DNA of 64,000 bases from Occallatibacter riparius (lineage in GTDB: Bacteria; Acidobacteriota; Terriglobia; Terriglobales; Acidobacteriaceae): NCBI RefSeq assembly GCF_025264625.1, contig NZ_CP093313.1:4092001-4156000 (forward strand), read 5' to 3'. A model generated the notes under the pieces. It made no database searches, was not told the origin of the DNA, and worked only from the letters and a program-made list of their open reading frames with translations. The position numbers were made by a program, and so were the translations under genes. Shown in pieces: positions 19,693-29,197 of the stretch (positions are counted from its first letter, which is position 1; the number at the start of each line of letters is the position of its first letter).

Positions 19693-19759
19693 TGCGACCC
19701 TCTGCCGCCGCACCCCGCATCTAACCTCGCGTGGCAGTCATGTGCCACGGGGAGCGTTC

Positions 19760-20530
19760 ATGCGTGGTTTGAAGGGTAAGGTCGCCATCATTACTGGAGC
19801 CGGTTCCGGCATCGGGCAGGGAATCGCCAAACGCCTCGGCTGCGAAGGCTCCAAGGTCATCGTCGATTACGTCGGCACACCAGAGGGTGCCGAAGAGACC
19901 GAGCGCGCCATCAAAGAGACCGGAGGCGAAGGCGAGATCGTCCGCGCCGATATCACGAAGCTCAACGACATCAACTGCCTCGTAAACACCGCCTGGGACC
20001 GCTTCGGCTCCGCCGACTTCCTCATCAACAACGCCGGCGTCGAGAAGAAATCCGAATTCTGGGACACCACCGAGCACGATTACGACCTGGTGATGAACGT
20101 TAACCTCCGCGGCCCGTTCTTCCTCACGCAATCCTTCGTGCGCCGGCTCCGCGATGCGAAGAAGCCCGGCCGCATCGTTAACATCAGTTCGGTCCACGAA
20201 GACATGGTCTTCCCGGGCTTCGATTCCTACTCCTGCAGCAAGGGCGGCCTGCGCATGCTCATGCGCAATCTCTCGGTCGAACTCGGGCCGCTCGGCATCA
20301 CTGTGAACAACGTGGCTCCCGGCGCCATCGCAACCCCCATCAACAAATCCCTGCTCGCGAACAAAGAGCAACTCAACGCGCTGCTCAACAACATCCCGCT
20401 CGGCCGCATGGGCACGCCTGACGACGTCGCGGGCCTCGTTGCATTCCTTGTCTCTGAGGACGCGGCCTACATCACCGGCTCAACCTTCGTCGTCGATGGC
20501 GGCCTGATGCGCAATTACCGGGAACAATAA
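19760..20530 (+). CDS. SDR oxidoreductase, glucose 1-dehydrogenase-like
   Basis: A 256-residue classical SDR with the TGAGSGIGQG cofactor motif, NNAGV, the catalytic Ser in VNISSVHE and YSCSKGG (Tyr/Lys). The C-terminal GSTFVVDGGLM closure is typical of glucose/ribitol dehydrogenases. GGGGAG lies six bases upstream of the ATG. Only two bases separate its stop from the GH15 start, so the genes are cotranscribed. That context makes a role in oxidising glucose released by the glucosidase attractive, but this is inference. Confidence 0.88.
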   Translation: MRGLKGKVAIITGAGSGIGQGIAKRLGCEGSKVIVDYVGTPEGAEETERAIKETGGEGEIVRADITKLNDINCLVNTAWDRFGSADFLINNAGVEKKSEFWDTTEHDYDLVMNVNLRGPFFLTQSFVRRLRDAKKPGRIVNISSVHEDMVFPGFDSYSCSKGGLRMLMRNLSVELGPLGITVNNVAPGAIATPINKSLLANKEQLNALLNNIPLGRMGTPDDVAGLVAFLVSEDAAYITGSTFVVDGGLMRNYREQ

Positions 20531-20532
20531 CC

Positions 20533-22344
20533 ATGCCCTCACGGATCGAGGACTACGCGCTCATCGGCGATTGCGAAACCGCGGCCCTGGTCGACAAGAA
20601 GGGCTGCATCGACTGGCTCTGCTGGCCCGACTTCTCGTCGGAAGCCTGCTTCGCCGCTCTTCTCGGCAGCTGCGAAAACGGCTATTGGTGGATCCGCCCC
20701 GATGACGGCGAGTGGACCACCACGCGTTGCTATCGCGACCACACCCTGATCCTCGAAACCACCTTCAAGCATTCCGGCGGCACGGTAAGGCTCATCGACT
20801 TCATGCCGATCCGCGAGCGCTTCTCCGACGTGGTCCGCATCATCGAAGGCGTCAGCGGCAGAGTGCGCATGCGCATGGACCTTGCCCTGCGCTTCGACTA
20901 CGGCCGCACCGTACCGTGGGTCACGCGCATCGCGAACGGTGTTCGCGCCGTCGCCGGCCCCAACCTCGCCATGCTGCACGCTTCTGTCCCCGTCCATGGC
21001 GAGGACCTCAAGACCGTCGCCGAATTCGAAGTAAAGCAGGGCAACCGCATCTGGTTCACGCTTACCTACGGTGAGTCGCACCGCGACGACCCCGATCCCA
21101 TCGACGCCGCGCAGGCCCTCAAAGACACGGAGCAGTTCTGGACCGGATGGGCCGGCAAGCTCGAATACGAAGGCAAGTATCGCAACATCGTCGAGCACTC
21201 GCTGATCACGCTCAAGGCCATGACCTTCCGCCCCACCGGCGGTGTCGTCGCGGCCATGACGACATCGCTGCCCGAGTTCATTGGCGGCGTGCGCAACTGG
21301 GACTACCGCTACTGCTGGCTGCGCGACACCACCTTCACGCTGCTCGCACTCACCGCCGGCGGCTACTATGACGAAGCCGCCGCCTGGCAGGACTGGCTTT
21401 TGCGCGCGCTCGCCGGAAGCCCCGATCAAATCCAGATCATGTACGGGTTGCGCGGCGAGCGTCAGCTCATCGAGTGGGAAAGCGATTGGCTCCCCGGCTA
21501 CGAAGGCTCGCGCCCCGTGCGCATCGGGAACGCCGCGGCCACTCAGGTCCAGCTTGATATTTACGGAGAGATGCTCGACTGCTTCTTCCACGCGCAGCAA
21601 AGCATGGGTCGCCACGCCGAGCAGGATTTCCGCATCCTCGTTCTTCTTCTTGAGCACCTCCAGCAAATCTGGCCAGACCCCGATGAAGGAATATGGGAGA
21701 CGCGCGGCGGCCGTCGGCAATTCACTTACTCGAAGATGATGGCCTGGGTGGCGTTCGATCGCGCCGTCAAGCTTGCGGAACAACTCAAGTACCGCGCTCC
21801 CGTAGACAAGTGGAAGAAGATCCGCGACGAAATCCACCAGCAGGTCTGCGCACAGGGATTCAATCAGAAGAAGGGCTGCTTCGTGCAGTCCTATGGCTCC
21901 GATCAACTCGATGCCGCTCTCCTGCTCATGCCCCAGGTCGGCTTCCTCCCCGGCACCGACCCACGCGTAAGAGCCACAGTGGAAGCTATCGAGCGCGAAC
22001 TCATGCCCGGCGGCCTCGTCCTGCGCTACGACACCTCAAAGGTAGAAGACGGCCTGCCCCCCGGCGAAGGCGTATTCATCGCCTGCAGCTTCTGGATGGT
22101 ATCGAGCCTCAAGGCCATCGGCCGCGAGAACGACGCGCGCAAGCTCTTCGAGCGACTCATCACGCTCCGCAACGACGTTGGCCTGCTTTCGGAGGAATAC
22201 GACCTCAAGGCCAGACGCTTGGTCGGCAACTTTCCCCAGGCCTTCTCGCACATTGCTCTGGTTGTTGCTGCAACAGATCTGGAGCGCGGAGAACAAGTCA
22301 CCGGTCTGTCAAGAGACGCCGGCGCTGGCGCAGTTCGCGGATGA
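20533..22344 (+). CDS. Glycoside hydrolase family 15 protein (glucoamylase/trehalase-like)
   Basis: A 603-residue cytosolic protein without a signal peptide. The bacterial GH15 opening (IEDYALIGDCETAALVDKKG) and N-terminal beta-sandwich precede an (alpha/alpha)6 barrel with RNWDYRYCWLRD, characteristic of the catalytic domain. A later EEYD segment sits where the catalytic base is expected. Bacterial proteins of this type include trehalases as well as glucoamylases. The lack of an export signal favours an intracellular disaccharide over starch, which is my inference. Confidence 0.9.
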   Translation: MPSRIEDYALIGDCETAALVDKKGCIDWLCWPDFSSEACFAALLGSCENGYWWIRPDDGEWTTTRCYRDHTLILETTFKHSGGTVRLIDFMPIRERFSDVVRIIEGVSGRVRMRMDLALRFDYGRTVPWVTRIANGVRAVAGPNLAMLHASVPVHGEDLKTVAEFEVKQGNRIWFTLTYGESHRDDPDPIDAAQALKDTEQFWTGWAGKLEYEGKYRNIVEHSLITLKAMTFRPTGGVVAAMTTSLPEFIGGVRNWDYRYCWLRDTTFTLLALTAGGYYDEAAAWQDWLLRALAGSPDQIQIMYGLRGERQLIEWESDWLPGYEGSRPVRIGNAAATQVQLDIYGEMLDCFFHAQQSMGRHAEQDFRILVLLLEHLQQIWPDPDEGIWETRGGRRQFTYSKMMAWVAFDRAVKLAEQLKYRAPVDKWKKIRDEIHQQVCAQGFNQKKGCFVQSYGSDQLDAALLLMPQVGFLPGTDPRVRATVEAIERELMPGGLVLRYDTSKVEDGLPPGEGVFIACSFWMVSSLKAIGRENDARKLFERLITLRNDVGLLSEEYDLKARRLVGNFPQAFSHIALVVAATDLERGEQVTGLSRDAGAGAVRG

Positions 22345-22435
22345 ATTTCTGCTTCCCATCCTCGGCCCGGGTGTTGCAATAATCTCCTAGCACCAGCAGC
22401 ACCCAATCTGCTCCATCCCTTCCGAGGTCTAACAG

Positions 22436-24403
22436 ATGCACCTCTGTCGCGCTTCTCTGGCCTTTGCCGCATGCGTAACGCTCGTCTCTTGTGCCGCCCA
22501 AACCAGTGCCCAGACCGACCAGAAGCCTCAATATCCCAACTACCCCAGCGAGACCCCCGCGAACTTCCAGCCGGTCACGTCCTCGTTCGATTACGAGCGC
22601 CGCACGGCTGAGATCCCCATGCGCGATGGAGTCAAGCTGCACACGGTCATCATCCTGCCCAAAGGCGCGAAGCATGCTCCCATCCTGTTCACGCGGACGC
22701 CCTACAGCGCCGACGCGCAGACCAGCTACGCCCCCAGCCCGCACGAGGAGTCCATCCTCTGGGGCTATGACAATGCTGTCGATGTGATCGTGCAGGGCGG
22801 ATACATCCGTGTCATTCAGGACATCCGCGGCAAGTACGGCTCCGAAGGCGACTACGTGATGAACCGGCCCATCCACGGCCCGCAGAATCCCACGCCCGTC
22901 GACGAGTCCACCGACACCTACGACACCATCGACTGGCTGGTGAAGAACATCCCCGAGTCAAACGGCAAGGTCGGCATCCTCGGCATCAGCTATGACGGCT
23001 TTCTGCCGCTGATGGCGCTCATCCATCCGCACCCCGCGCTCAAGGTGGCCGCGCCGATGAACCCAATGGTCGATGGCTGGATGGGCGATGACTGGTTCCA
23101 CAACGGCGCATTTCGCCAGCAGAACATGCCCTACATCTACGAGCAGGCCGCCACCCGCGCCAACACCGCCAAGTGGTGGAGCGGCAGCTTCGATGACTAC
23201 GACCTCTACATGCGCGCCGGCTCTGCAGGCGAACTCGGCCGCCAGCACGGCCTCGAGCAGATCGGCTTCTGGAAGAAGGTTCTCGCGCATCCGGCATACG
23301 ACGCCTTCTGGTCCGACCAGGCGCTCGATAAAGTGCTCGCCGCCGACTTCAAGTCCGAAGGCATCAAGGTGCCATTCATGCTTGTGCACGGCCTCTGGGA
23401 TCAGGAAGACATTTACGGCCCCATGTCGGTCTACAAGGCTGTCAAGCCCTTCGACAAGGAGAACAAAGTCTACATCACCCTCGGCCCCTGGTATCACGGC
23501 CAGGAGATCGCCAAAGGCTCATCCCTCGGTGCGGTGCAATTCCCCACCGACACCGCCGCTTACTGGCGCATGCACGTGCTCGCCCCCTTCCTCGCGCACT
23601 ATCTGAAAGACGAAGCGCCCGCCATGAACATTGCCTCCGTCACAGCCTATGAGACCGGCGAAAACCAGTGGCAAGCGATGCCGGCGTGGCCCGTAGCGCC
23701 GAAGTTGAAGCCCCTCTATCTGAACTCCGGCTTCAAACTCAGCTTCACTTCTAACTCCGCTGACTCTTCTAGCTCCGCTGCCTTCGACGAATATACCTCC
23801 GATCCTGCCAAGCCCGTTCCGTTCCGCGCCCGCCCCAACCAGCCCGTCGGTTACGAGCCGCCTGTCACCACGTGGGAATACTGGCTGGTCGACGATCAGC
23901 GCGAGCCCTCCGGCCGCACCGACGTCCTCACCTACACCACCGATGTGCTCACCGGGCCCGTGCACATCCAGGGACAACCCGTCGTGAACCTCGTCGCCTC
24001 CACCAGCGGCACCGACTCCGACTGGGTCGTCAAGCTCATCGACGTCTACCCAGACGAGTACCCCGCAGACCCACAGATGGGCGGCTATCAACTCCCGATC
24101 GGCATGGACATCATCCGCGGCCGCTACCGCGAGAGTTTCACCAGCCCCAAGCCCATCGAGCCCAACAAGCCCCTCACCTACCGCTTCAACCTGCCGCCCG
24201 CGAATCACGTCTTCCTACCGGGCCACAAAATCATGGTGCAGGTGCAATCAAGCTGGTTCCCGCTCTACGACCGCAACCCGCAGACCTACGTCGACAACAT
24301 CTTCTGGGCCAAACCCGACGACTACAAGAAAGCCACCCAGCGCGTCTATCATGCACCCAGCCAGGCGAGCGCCATCGAGTTACCGGTCGTCGATCAGAAG
24401 TAG
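22436..24403 (+). CDS. Secreted CocE/NonD (S15-type) hydrolase
   Basis: A 655-residue exported alpha/beta hydrolase. The N-terminus (about 26 residues, ending in AQTSAQ) looks like a Sec signal peptide. The S15 domain contains the nucleophile motif GISYDG. The C-terminal jelly-roll domain typical of X-Pro dipeptidyl-peptidase/cocaine esterase proteins follows (TDVLTGPVHIQGQPVV). Such enzymes include acylases and peptidases; the substrate is unknown. A serine hydrolase gene follows at once. The last 20 or so codons have a decayed copy beyond that gene. Confidence 0.92.
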   Translation: MHLCRASLAFAACVTLVSCAAQTSAQTDQKPQYPNYPSETPANFQPVTSSFDYERRTAEIPMRDGVKLHTVIILPKGAKHAPILFTRTPYSADAQTSYAPSPHEESILWGYDNAVDVIVQGGYIRVIQDIRGKYGSEGDYVMNRPIHGPQNPTPVDESTDTYDTIDWLVKNIPESNGKVGILGISYDGFLPLMALIHPHPALKVAAPMNPMVDGWMGDDWFHNGAFRQQNMPYIYEQAATRANTAKWWSGSFDDYDLYMRAGSAGELGRQHGLEQIGFWKKVLAHPAYDAFWSDQALDKVLAADFKSEGIKVPFMLVHGLWDQEDIYGPMSVYKAVKPFDKENKVYITLGPWYHGQEIAKGSSLGAVQFPTDTAAYWRMHVLAPFLAHYLKDEAPAMNIASVTAYETGENQWQAMPAWPVAPKLKPLYLNSGFKLSFTSNSADSSSSAAFDEYTSDPAKPVPFRARPNQPVGYEPPVTTWEYWLVDDQREPSGRTDVLTYTTDVLTGPVHIQGQPVVNLVASTSGTDSDWVVKLIDVYPDEYPADPQMGGYQLPIGMDIIRGRYRESFTSPKPIEPNKPLTYRFNLPPANHVFLPGHKIMVQVQSSWFPLYDRNPQTYVDNIFWAKPDDYKKATQRVYHAPSQASAIELPVVDQK

Positions 24404-24457
24404 ATTCACTCGATGCGCAGAATCTCCGTGCTACTGTGTTGCGGGAGGATTTCCACG

Positions 24458-25915
24458 TTGAACTTCGCTCGCAACGCTCTCCTCGCTCTCCTCGCAGGCT
24501 TCATCTCCATAACCGCGCAGGCTCAGAATTCTGCTGAAACTCAGCAGCACATCCAGCGAGTTACTTCAGGACTTATTGGCGGCATCGTCCTCAAGGGACA
24601 CGAGAGTGAAACCCGCACCCTGGCCGATCGCATGAAAGAGCTCAATGTTCCTGGCGTAAGCATCGCCGTCATTCACAACGGCAAAATCGAGTGGGCGCGC
24701 GGCTTCGGCACACGCGACGGTTCCGGCACCCCGGTCGATGCCCAGACCATGTTCCAGGCTGGATCGATCAGCAAACCACTTGCCGCAATGGCGGCCCTTC
24801 ATCTTGTACAGACCGGCAAGCTCACCCTCGACGCCGACATCAACACCTACCTGACAAGTTGGAAATTTCCCAGCGATCCCATCGCCGCCGGCAAGCCCGT
24901 CACTCTTCGCGAACTGCTCACCCACACTGCAGGAACCACCGTGCATGGCTTCCCCGGCTATGCCAGCAAAGATCCGGTGCCGACGCTCATCCAGGTGCTC
25001 AACGGCGAAAAGCCCGCCAACACGCCCGCCATCCGCACCGAACAGCCTCCCATGAAGGAATGGAAATACTCAGGCGGCGGATACACCATCATGCAGCAGG
25101 CCGTCATCGACGTCACCCATGAGCCCTTCCCGAAACTGCTGCACGACACCGTTCTCGCTCCCATCGGAATGACCCGCAGCACCTACGAGCAGCCTCTGCC
25201 CGAGAGCCTCCGCGCCAACGCCGCCACACCCTTCCGCGGAGACGGCAAGCCCGTCGAAGGCGGCGCGCATACCTACCCTGAAATGGCCGCCGCCGGCCTC
25301 TGGACCACTCCAACCGATCTCGCCAAATACGCCATCGAAGTCGAACTCTCGCTCGAGGGCAAAGCGAATCACGTACTCAATCCCGATATGACCCGGCAGA
25401 TGGTCACGCCCGGCATGGGCCACTGGGGCCTCGGCCTCGAGATCGGCGGTGCGGACGCCGATCCCTATTTCTCGCACGGCGGAGCCAATGAGGGATTCCG
25501 CAATATCTTCGCTGCCTACGAGAAGAACGGCGAAGGCGCTTTCGTCATGACCAACGGTGACAACGGCGGCCAGCTCGGGGATGAAGTCATGCACGCCATC
25601 GCGGCCGAATACCACTGGCCCGATTGGCATCCGACGGTGCGCACCGCGATCCAGGTCGATCCCAAAATCCTGGCTACCTACGTGGGGACCTACGCTCTCT
25701 TTCCCAACTTCGATCTGGTCGTAACTGTGGAGAACGGCCAACTGATCACCCAGGCGACGGGTCAGCCCAGCTTCAAGATGTACGCCGAGACCGAGACAAA
25801 GTTTTTCCCGCTGGTTTTCCCGGCCGAACTCGAATTTGTGAAGGACGACAAAGGCGCAGTCAACGCCGTCATCCTCCACCAGGGCGGCCACGACATGAAA
25901 GCTCCAAAGAAATGA
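24458..25915 (+). CDS. Secreted class-C beta-lactamase-family serine hydrolase
   Basis: An exported protein of about 485 residues in the penicillin-binding-protein/class C fold. It has the SxxK nucleophile motif in QAGSISKPLA, a YSGGGY element at the YxN position, and a C-terminal HGGANEGF motif replacing KTG. These features are typical of esterases/peptidases (DUF3471-like tail) rather than true beta-lactamases. I prefer the TTG at 24458, with GGGAGGA eight bases upstream and a clean signal peptide; an ATG at 24413 would add 15 residues. It follows the CocE gene by 55 bases. Confidence 0.9.
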   Translation: MNFARNALLALLAGFISITAQAQNSAETQQHIQRVTSGLIGGIVLKGHESETRTLADRMKELNVPGVSIAVIHNGKIEWARGFGTRDGSGTPVDAQTMFQAGSISKPLAAMAALHLVQTGKLTLDADINTYLTSWKFPSDPIAAGKPVTLRELLTHTAGTTVHGFPGYASKDPVPTLIQVLNGEKPANTPAIRTEQPPMKEWKYSGGGYTIMQQAVIDVTHEPFPKLLHDTVLAPIGMTRSTYEQPLPESLRANAATPFRGDGKPVEGGAHTYPEMAAAGLWTTPTDLAKYAIEVELSLEGKANHVLNPDMTRQMVTPGMGHWGLGLEIGGADADPYFSHGGANEGFRNIFAAYEKNGEGAFVMTNGDNGGQLGDEVMHAIAAEYHWPDWHPTVRTAIQVDPKILATYVGTYALFPNFDLVVTVENGQLITQATGQPSFKMYAETETKFFPLVFPAELEFVKDDKGAVNAVILHQGGHDMKAPKK

Positions 25916-25983
25916 GCCCTACACAGCGCGTGTATCACGCACCGGGCCAGACGAGCGCATCGAACTGCCAGTCGTCAGCGAAC
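25916..25983 (+). pseudogene. 3' remnant of a second CocE-type hydrolase gene
   Basis: Directly after the serine hydrolase stop, the bases encode PTQRVYHAPGQTSA followed by a one-base deletion, then the equivalent of IELPVV. This matches the C-terminus of the upstream CocE gene (24334-24400; ATQRVYHAPSQASAIELPVV). Only the last 20 or so codons remain, and they overlap the 3' end of the convergent gene. Confidence 0.75.
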
Positions 25984-26730
25984 CCTGGCGCCCGTCCAGC
26001 GTCTACCTGAGCTCGGTCCTGGGAGCTTCACCGCGGAACCACCATGATGACGCTGCCGGATTTTTCTCCACACCTGGGGCAGAAATTCACTCACAGTATT
26101 CGAAAGCGCCCGTCCCCCAAAGCCCTCAGCGGTTCGTATCAGCGCATGCTGCCAGTCTGCTTCACTGTCGGTGCGCCACAGATTCGAGAGAAAGTTGTTG
26201 CCAACGGTGGCCGCATACCTCGCCTTTGCCAGATGCCGTTGCCCATCCGGTTCGTAGGCGCGAAACGTCAGGTCCACAATGTTCTCTACCCGCCGCCCAA
26301 AAGGACGCCCTTCCGCGTGGAAGTATCGCGGGTCCTCTCCCCACGCCGCTCCCAAGCCCGCTTCCATCAGGTTCCCCATAGAAACGCCCGTAAGACGCAT
26401 CCCGTATCGCTTCCCGAAGCCTTCCCAGTGCGGCCCGTATTCGGTGGGTGTGTCCATCGCGGTGCCGAGCCCCGCAGAGAAAAGCCCTCCTGTCAGGCTC
26501 GATGGCCCAACCGTCGAAATCGCGAACCACTCGACCCTCTGCTTGCCCGTGATCGATTGGTATTCAGCACCGGTCTGGGGAGCCGCCTCAACGCGAGGCG
26601 TCAGTGTGAATCGAGCCTTCTGCGCCTCCAGCTTGGACGGCGTTTGCCCCGGTTGCGCCGATCCCGGCAACGTTGCCATGAGCCAGACACACCACGTCGC
26701 CAGCAGAATAATGACTCTCTTCTTCTTCAC
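25975..26730 (-). CDS. Exported hypothetical protein
   Basis: A 251-residue protein from a GTG at 26730, giving a lysine-rich n-region and hydrophobic core ending in LPGSAQ, a good Sec signal. An ATG at 26793 would put 21 charged residues in front. The mature part is rich in glycine and aromatics (GLGTAMDTPTEYGPHWEGFG, GAAWGEDPRYFHAEGR) and may be outer-membrane associated. I do not recognise a named domain. Its 3' end overlaps the CocE remnant, so its last residues may be of recent origin. Confidence 0.68.
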   Translation of the reverse strand: MKKKRVIILLATWCVWLMATLPGSAQPGQTPSKLEAQKARFTLTPRVEAAPQTGAEYQSITGKQRVEWFAISTVGPSSLTGGLFSAGLGTAMDTPTEYGPHWEGFGKRYGMRLTGVSMGNLMEAGLGAAWGEDPRYFHAEGRPFGRRVENIVDLTFRAYEPDGQRHLAKARYAATVGNNFLSNLWRTDSEADWQHALIRTAEGFGGRALSNTVSEFLPQVWRKIRQRHHGGSAVKLPGPSSGRRWTGARVR

Positions 26731-27004
26731 TCTTCTATCCAGAATGTTCAGGTATTCGATACTGCAGGCATCTCCTGTCACACGAGTCACCAACCTGCTC
26801 CCTGCCTCTTTCTTTCGATGCCCATTGCAGCCGAACAGGTCGTGTACACGATCGCGCCCAACATCGGCGATAATAGATACAGGACGTTTATTGCTAAGCC
26901 GATAGCAGGTTCTATCCTCTTCCCGCGCGGACTCCTAAACTCAGGTCTCCCAGGAAATCTCACGGCATGGCACCCGTCACCCTTAGAAAAGGACGCCTCA
27001 CTCC

Positions 27005-28102
27005 ATGCCGTTAAACTGCGGAATCGTCGGTCTGCCCAATGTGGGCAAGAGCACCATCTTCAACGCCCTCACCGCTGCCAAGGCGCAGGCCGCCAACTAC
27101 CCCTTCTGCACCATCGATCCCAATGTAGGCATTGTCTCCCTGCCCGACGAACGCCTCGACCGCATCACCCAGTTCGTCAAGCCCAACCGCACCGTCCCCA
27201 CCACCATGGAGTTCATCGACATCGCCGGCCTCGTCGAGGGCGCCAGCAAGGGCGAGGGCCTCGGCAACCAGTTCCTCGGGCACATCCGCGCCACCGACGC
27301 CATCTGCCACGTCGTTCGCTGCTTCGAAGATCCCAACGTCATCCACGTCGCCGGCAGCATCAATCCCCTCCACGACATCGACATCATCAACACCGAGCTG
27401 CTACTGGCTGATCTCGATACCGTGGAGAAGCGCTGGGCCAAATCCGAGAAGGCCTCCCGCAACAGCCAGGATGCAAAGGTCAAAGCTGACTTCGAAGCCC
27501 TTAAAAAGCTCAAAGACGCCCTCGAGGCTGGCCGTCCGGCCCGCGTTGTCGACCTCACCGAAGAAGAGCGTGCAGCGGCCCGCGAGCTCTTCCTCATCAC
27601 AGCCAAGCCCGTTCTCTACGTCGCCAACGTCGACGAAGCCGGCCTGAAAGACGGCAACCAGTGGACCGCCGCCGTCGAAAAGCGCGCTGCCGAAGAGGGT
27701 GCGCAAGTGGTCCGCATCTGCGGCGCCATGGAAGCCGAAATCGCTCTGCTTGAACCGCACGAGCGTTTGGAATTCCTGGAACACATGGGCCTCACCGAAC
27801 CCGGCCTGAACCGCCTCATCCACCAGGCCTACAAGCTCCTCGGCCTCATCACCTACTTCACCGCCGGTGTGCAGGAAGTCCGCGCCTGGACCATCCCCGA
27901 TGGCTCCAAGGCTCCGCAAGCCGCCGGCGTCATCCACTCCGACTTCGAACGCGGCTTCATCCGCGCCGACGCCTACCACTGCGACCTGCTCTTCACCTAC
28001 GGCAGCGAGCAAGCGGTCAAGGAGAAAGGCCTCTACCGCTCCGAAGGCAAGGACTACGTCGTAAAAGACGGCGACATCCTCTTCTTCAAATTCAACGTGT
28101 AA
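27005..28102 (+). CDS. ychF: Redox-regulated P-loop ATPase YchF (Obg family)
   Basis: A 365-residue cytosolic P-loop ATPase that binds the ribosome. G1 is GLPNVGKSTIFNALT and G3 falls in DIAGLVEGASKGEGLGNQFL. The G4 position reads NVDE instead of NKxD, which is the known basis for ATP rather than GTP preference. A coiled-coil insertion (about 130-180) and the C-terminal TGS domain are present. It is a single-gene unit. The gap downstream contains REP-like palindromes. Confidence 0.97.
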   Translation: MPLNCGIVGLPNVGKSTIFNALTAAKAQAANYPFCTIDPNVGIVSLPDERLDRITQFVKPNRTVPTTMEFIDIAGLVEGASKGEGLGNQFLGHIRATDAICHVVRCFEDPNVIHVAGSINPLHDIDIINTELLLADLDTVEKRWAKSEKASRNSQDAKVKADFEALKKLKDALEAGRPARVVDLTEEERAAARELFLITAKPVLYVANVDEAGLKDGNQWTAAVEKRAAEEGAQVVRICGAMEAEIALLEPHERLEFLEHMGLTEPGLNRLIHQAYKLLGLITYFTAGVQEVRAWTIPDGSKAPQAAGVIHSDFERGFIRADAYHCDLLFTYGSEQAVKEKGLYRSEGKDYVVKDGDILFFKFNV

Positions 28103-28149
28103 GCACCTGCGGTACGGCTACAGATCGTGCTTTAGGTAGGTCCGGGCTG

Positions 28150-28210
28150 GTGTGTCCGGGCTTCAGCCCGGACACACACCGCCGCCAATTACACCGGGCC
28201 CTTCAGGCCC
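28150..28210. repeat. REP-like palindromes downstream of ychF
   Basis: A perfect 12-bp inverted repeat (gtgtgtccgggc / gcccggacacac) with a TTCA loop is followed 18 bases later by a second hairpin gggcc-cttca-ggccc. The shared TTCA loop and tight pairing resemble bacterial REP elements. The first could also act as a terminator, though no T-run follows. Confidence 0.6.
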
Positions 28211-28241
28211 TGAGGTATCGGGTCGGGCTAAACAAGCGCCT

Positions 28242-28820
28242 TTATCCCTTCTTGAACGGCGACGGCCCCACCCACTCCATGTCATAGCGGTTCATGTACT
28301 CCGCGCTCGCCGCCATTTTGGCGTCGCCCTTCGCATCCCGGAAATACGCTTCCATCTTGCCCGCCGGCGCAAAGCCAATCAGCATATGGCTCGCCGGCAC
28401 AACCGAAGAGAATGTGTGCGGAACCCGCCGCGGAGCCAAGATCGACTCACCTGGTTGCAGCGTGAGACGCTTCTCGCCGACGATGAAAGCGACCTGCCCT
28501 TCCATCACATAGAACCACTCTTCCTGATTCAGGTGCATGTGCAGCGGCGGTCCGCCTGGAACCAGGTTCCGATGCTCGATCATGAACAGGTTCCCGGCGG
28601 TCTCCTGCGTGCCCACTTTGAAGGCAAGTTCGCTGAACCCCAGCGAATGCAGCGCCCCGAAGCGGTCCTCTCCGGCAGACACAGGGTGAAGCTCTAAACC
28701 CGCGGCCGCACCACCCGACGCGGTGACCTGTCCAGCGAAAGCGGAGTGAGCCATCAAGTTGGAAAGAGCTGCAGCCGGAGCGGCGGCAGCGGCTGCGCGA
28801 AGAAACGAACGGCGGCGCAT
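28242..28820 (-). CDS. Tat-exported cupin-domain protein
   Basis: A 192-residue protein starting MRRRSFLRAAAAAAP, a twin-arginine-like leader, then a cleavable AFAG region. A single cupin barrel follows with the metal motif PPLHMHLNQEEWFYVMEG and the second motif APRRVPHTFSS. The function within the cupins is not determinable. It stands alone on the minus strand, opposite ychF and downstream of the rph unit. Confidence 0.87.
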   Translation of the reverse strand: MRRRSFLRAAAAAAPAAALSNLMAHSAFAGQVTASGGAAAGLELHPVSAGEDRFGALHSLGFSELAFKVGTQETAGNLFMIEHRNLVPGGPPLHMHLNQEEWFYVMEGQVAFIVGEKRLTLQPGESILAPRRVPHTFSSVVPASHMLIGFAPAGKMEAYFRDAKGDAKMAASAEYMNRYDMEWVGPSPFKKG

Positions 28821-28901
28821 AGGCGTAGTTGTCCTTGAAGGGAATGCGGGGAAGTGAGGGAAGTGTAACAGGCCGGCCGCGAAATCAGCATCTCTCAGAG
28901 T

Positions 28902-29186
28902 TCACTTGCCGCGCAGATTCCGCACCAGAACTTGCACTGCGGTGCCGATCGCCCACAGAATTGCCGCGTTCAACAACAAGCCGGGGCCTGCAAGGGCCAT
29001 ATCGCGATGCGACCACGGCATTGCCAGCATCAGGAATGGAATCCAGTCCAGGCCGACTTTACTTGGCTCGGTTGTGAGCATTGTGATGACGAACAGTCCC
29101 ACAGCCATGCCCAGATAGATTCCCGCCAGCCATAAACCGAGTCGCGGCCTGCGCCGCGCCCGGATTGCCGCGCGTTTAACCGTCAT
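28902..29186 (-). CDS. Small multipass membrane protein
   Basis: A 94-residue protein with a very basic N-terminus (KRAAIRARRRPR) and about three hydrophobic segments (LWLAGIYLGMAVGLFVITML; DWIPFLMLAMPW; LLLNAAILWAIGTAV). It starts 11 bases after the rph stop with a GGAGG site, so it is cotranscribed with rph. No domain recognised; the positive-inside rule puts the N-terminus in the cytosol. Confidence 0.72.
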   Translation of the reverse strand: MTVKRAAIRARRRPRLGLWLAGIYLGMAVGLFVITMLTTEPSKVGLDWIPFLMLAMPWSHRDMALAGPGLLLNAAILWAIGTAVQVLVRNLRGK

Positions 29187-29197
29187 TGCACCTCCAA

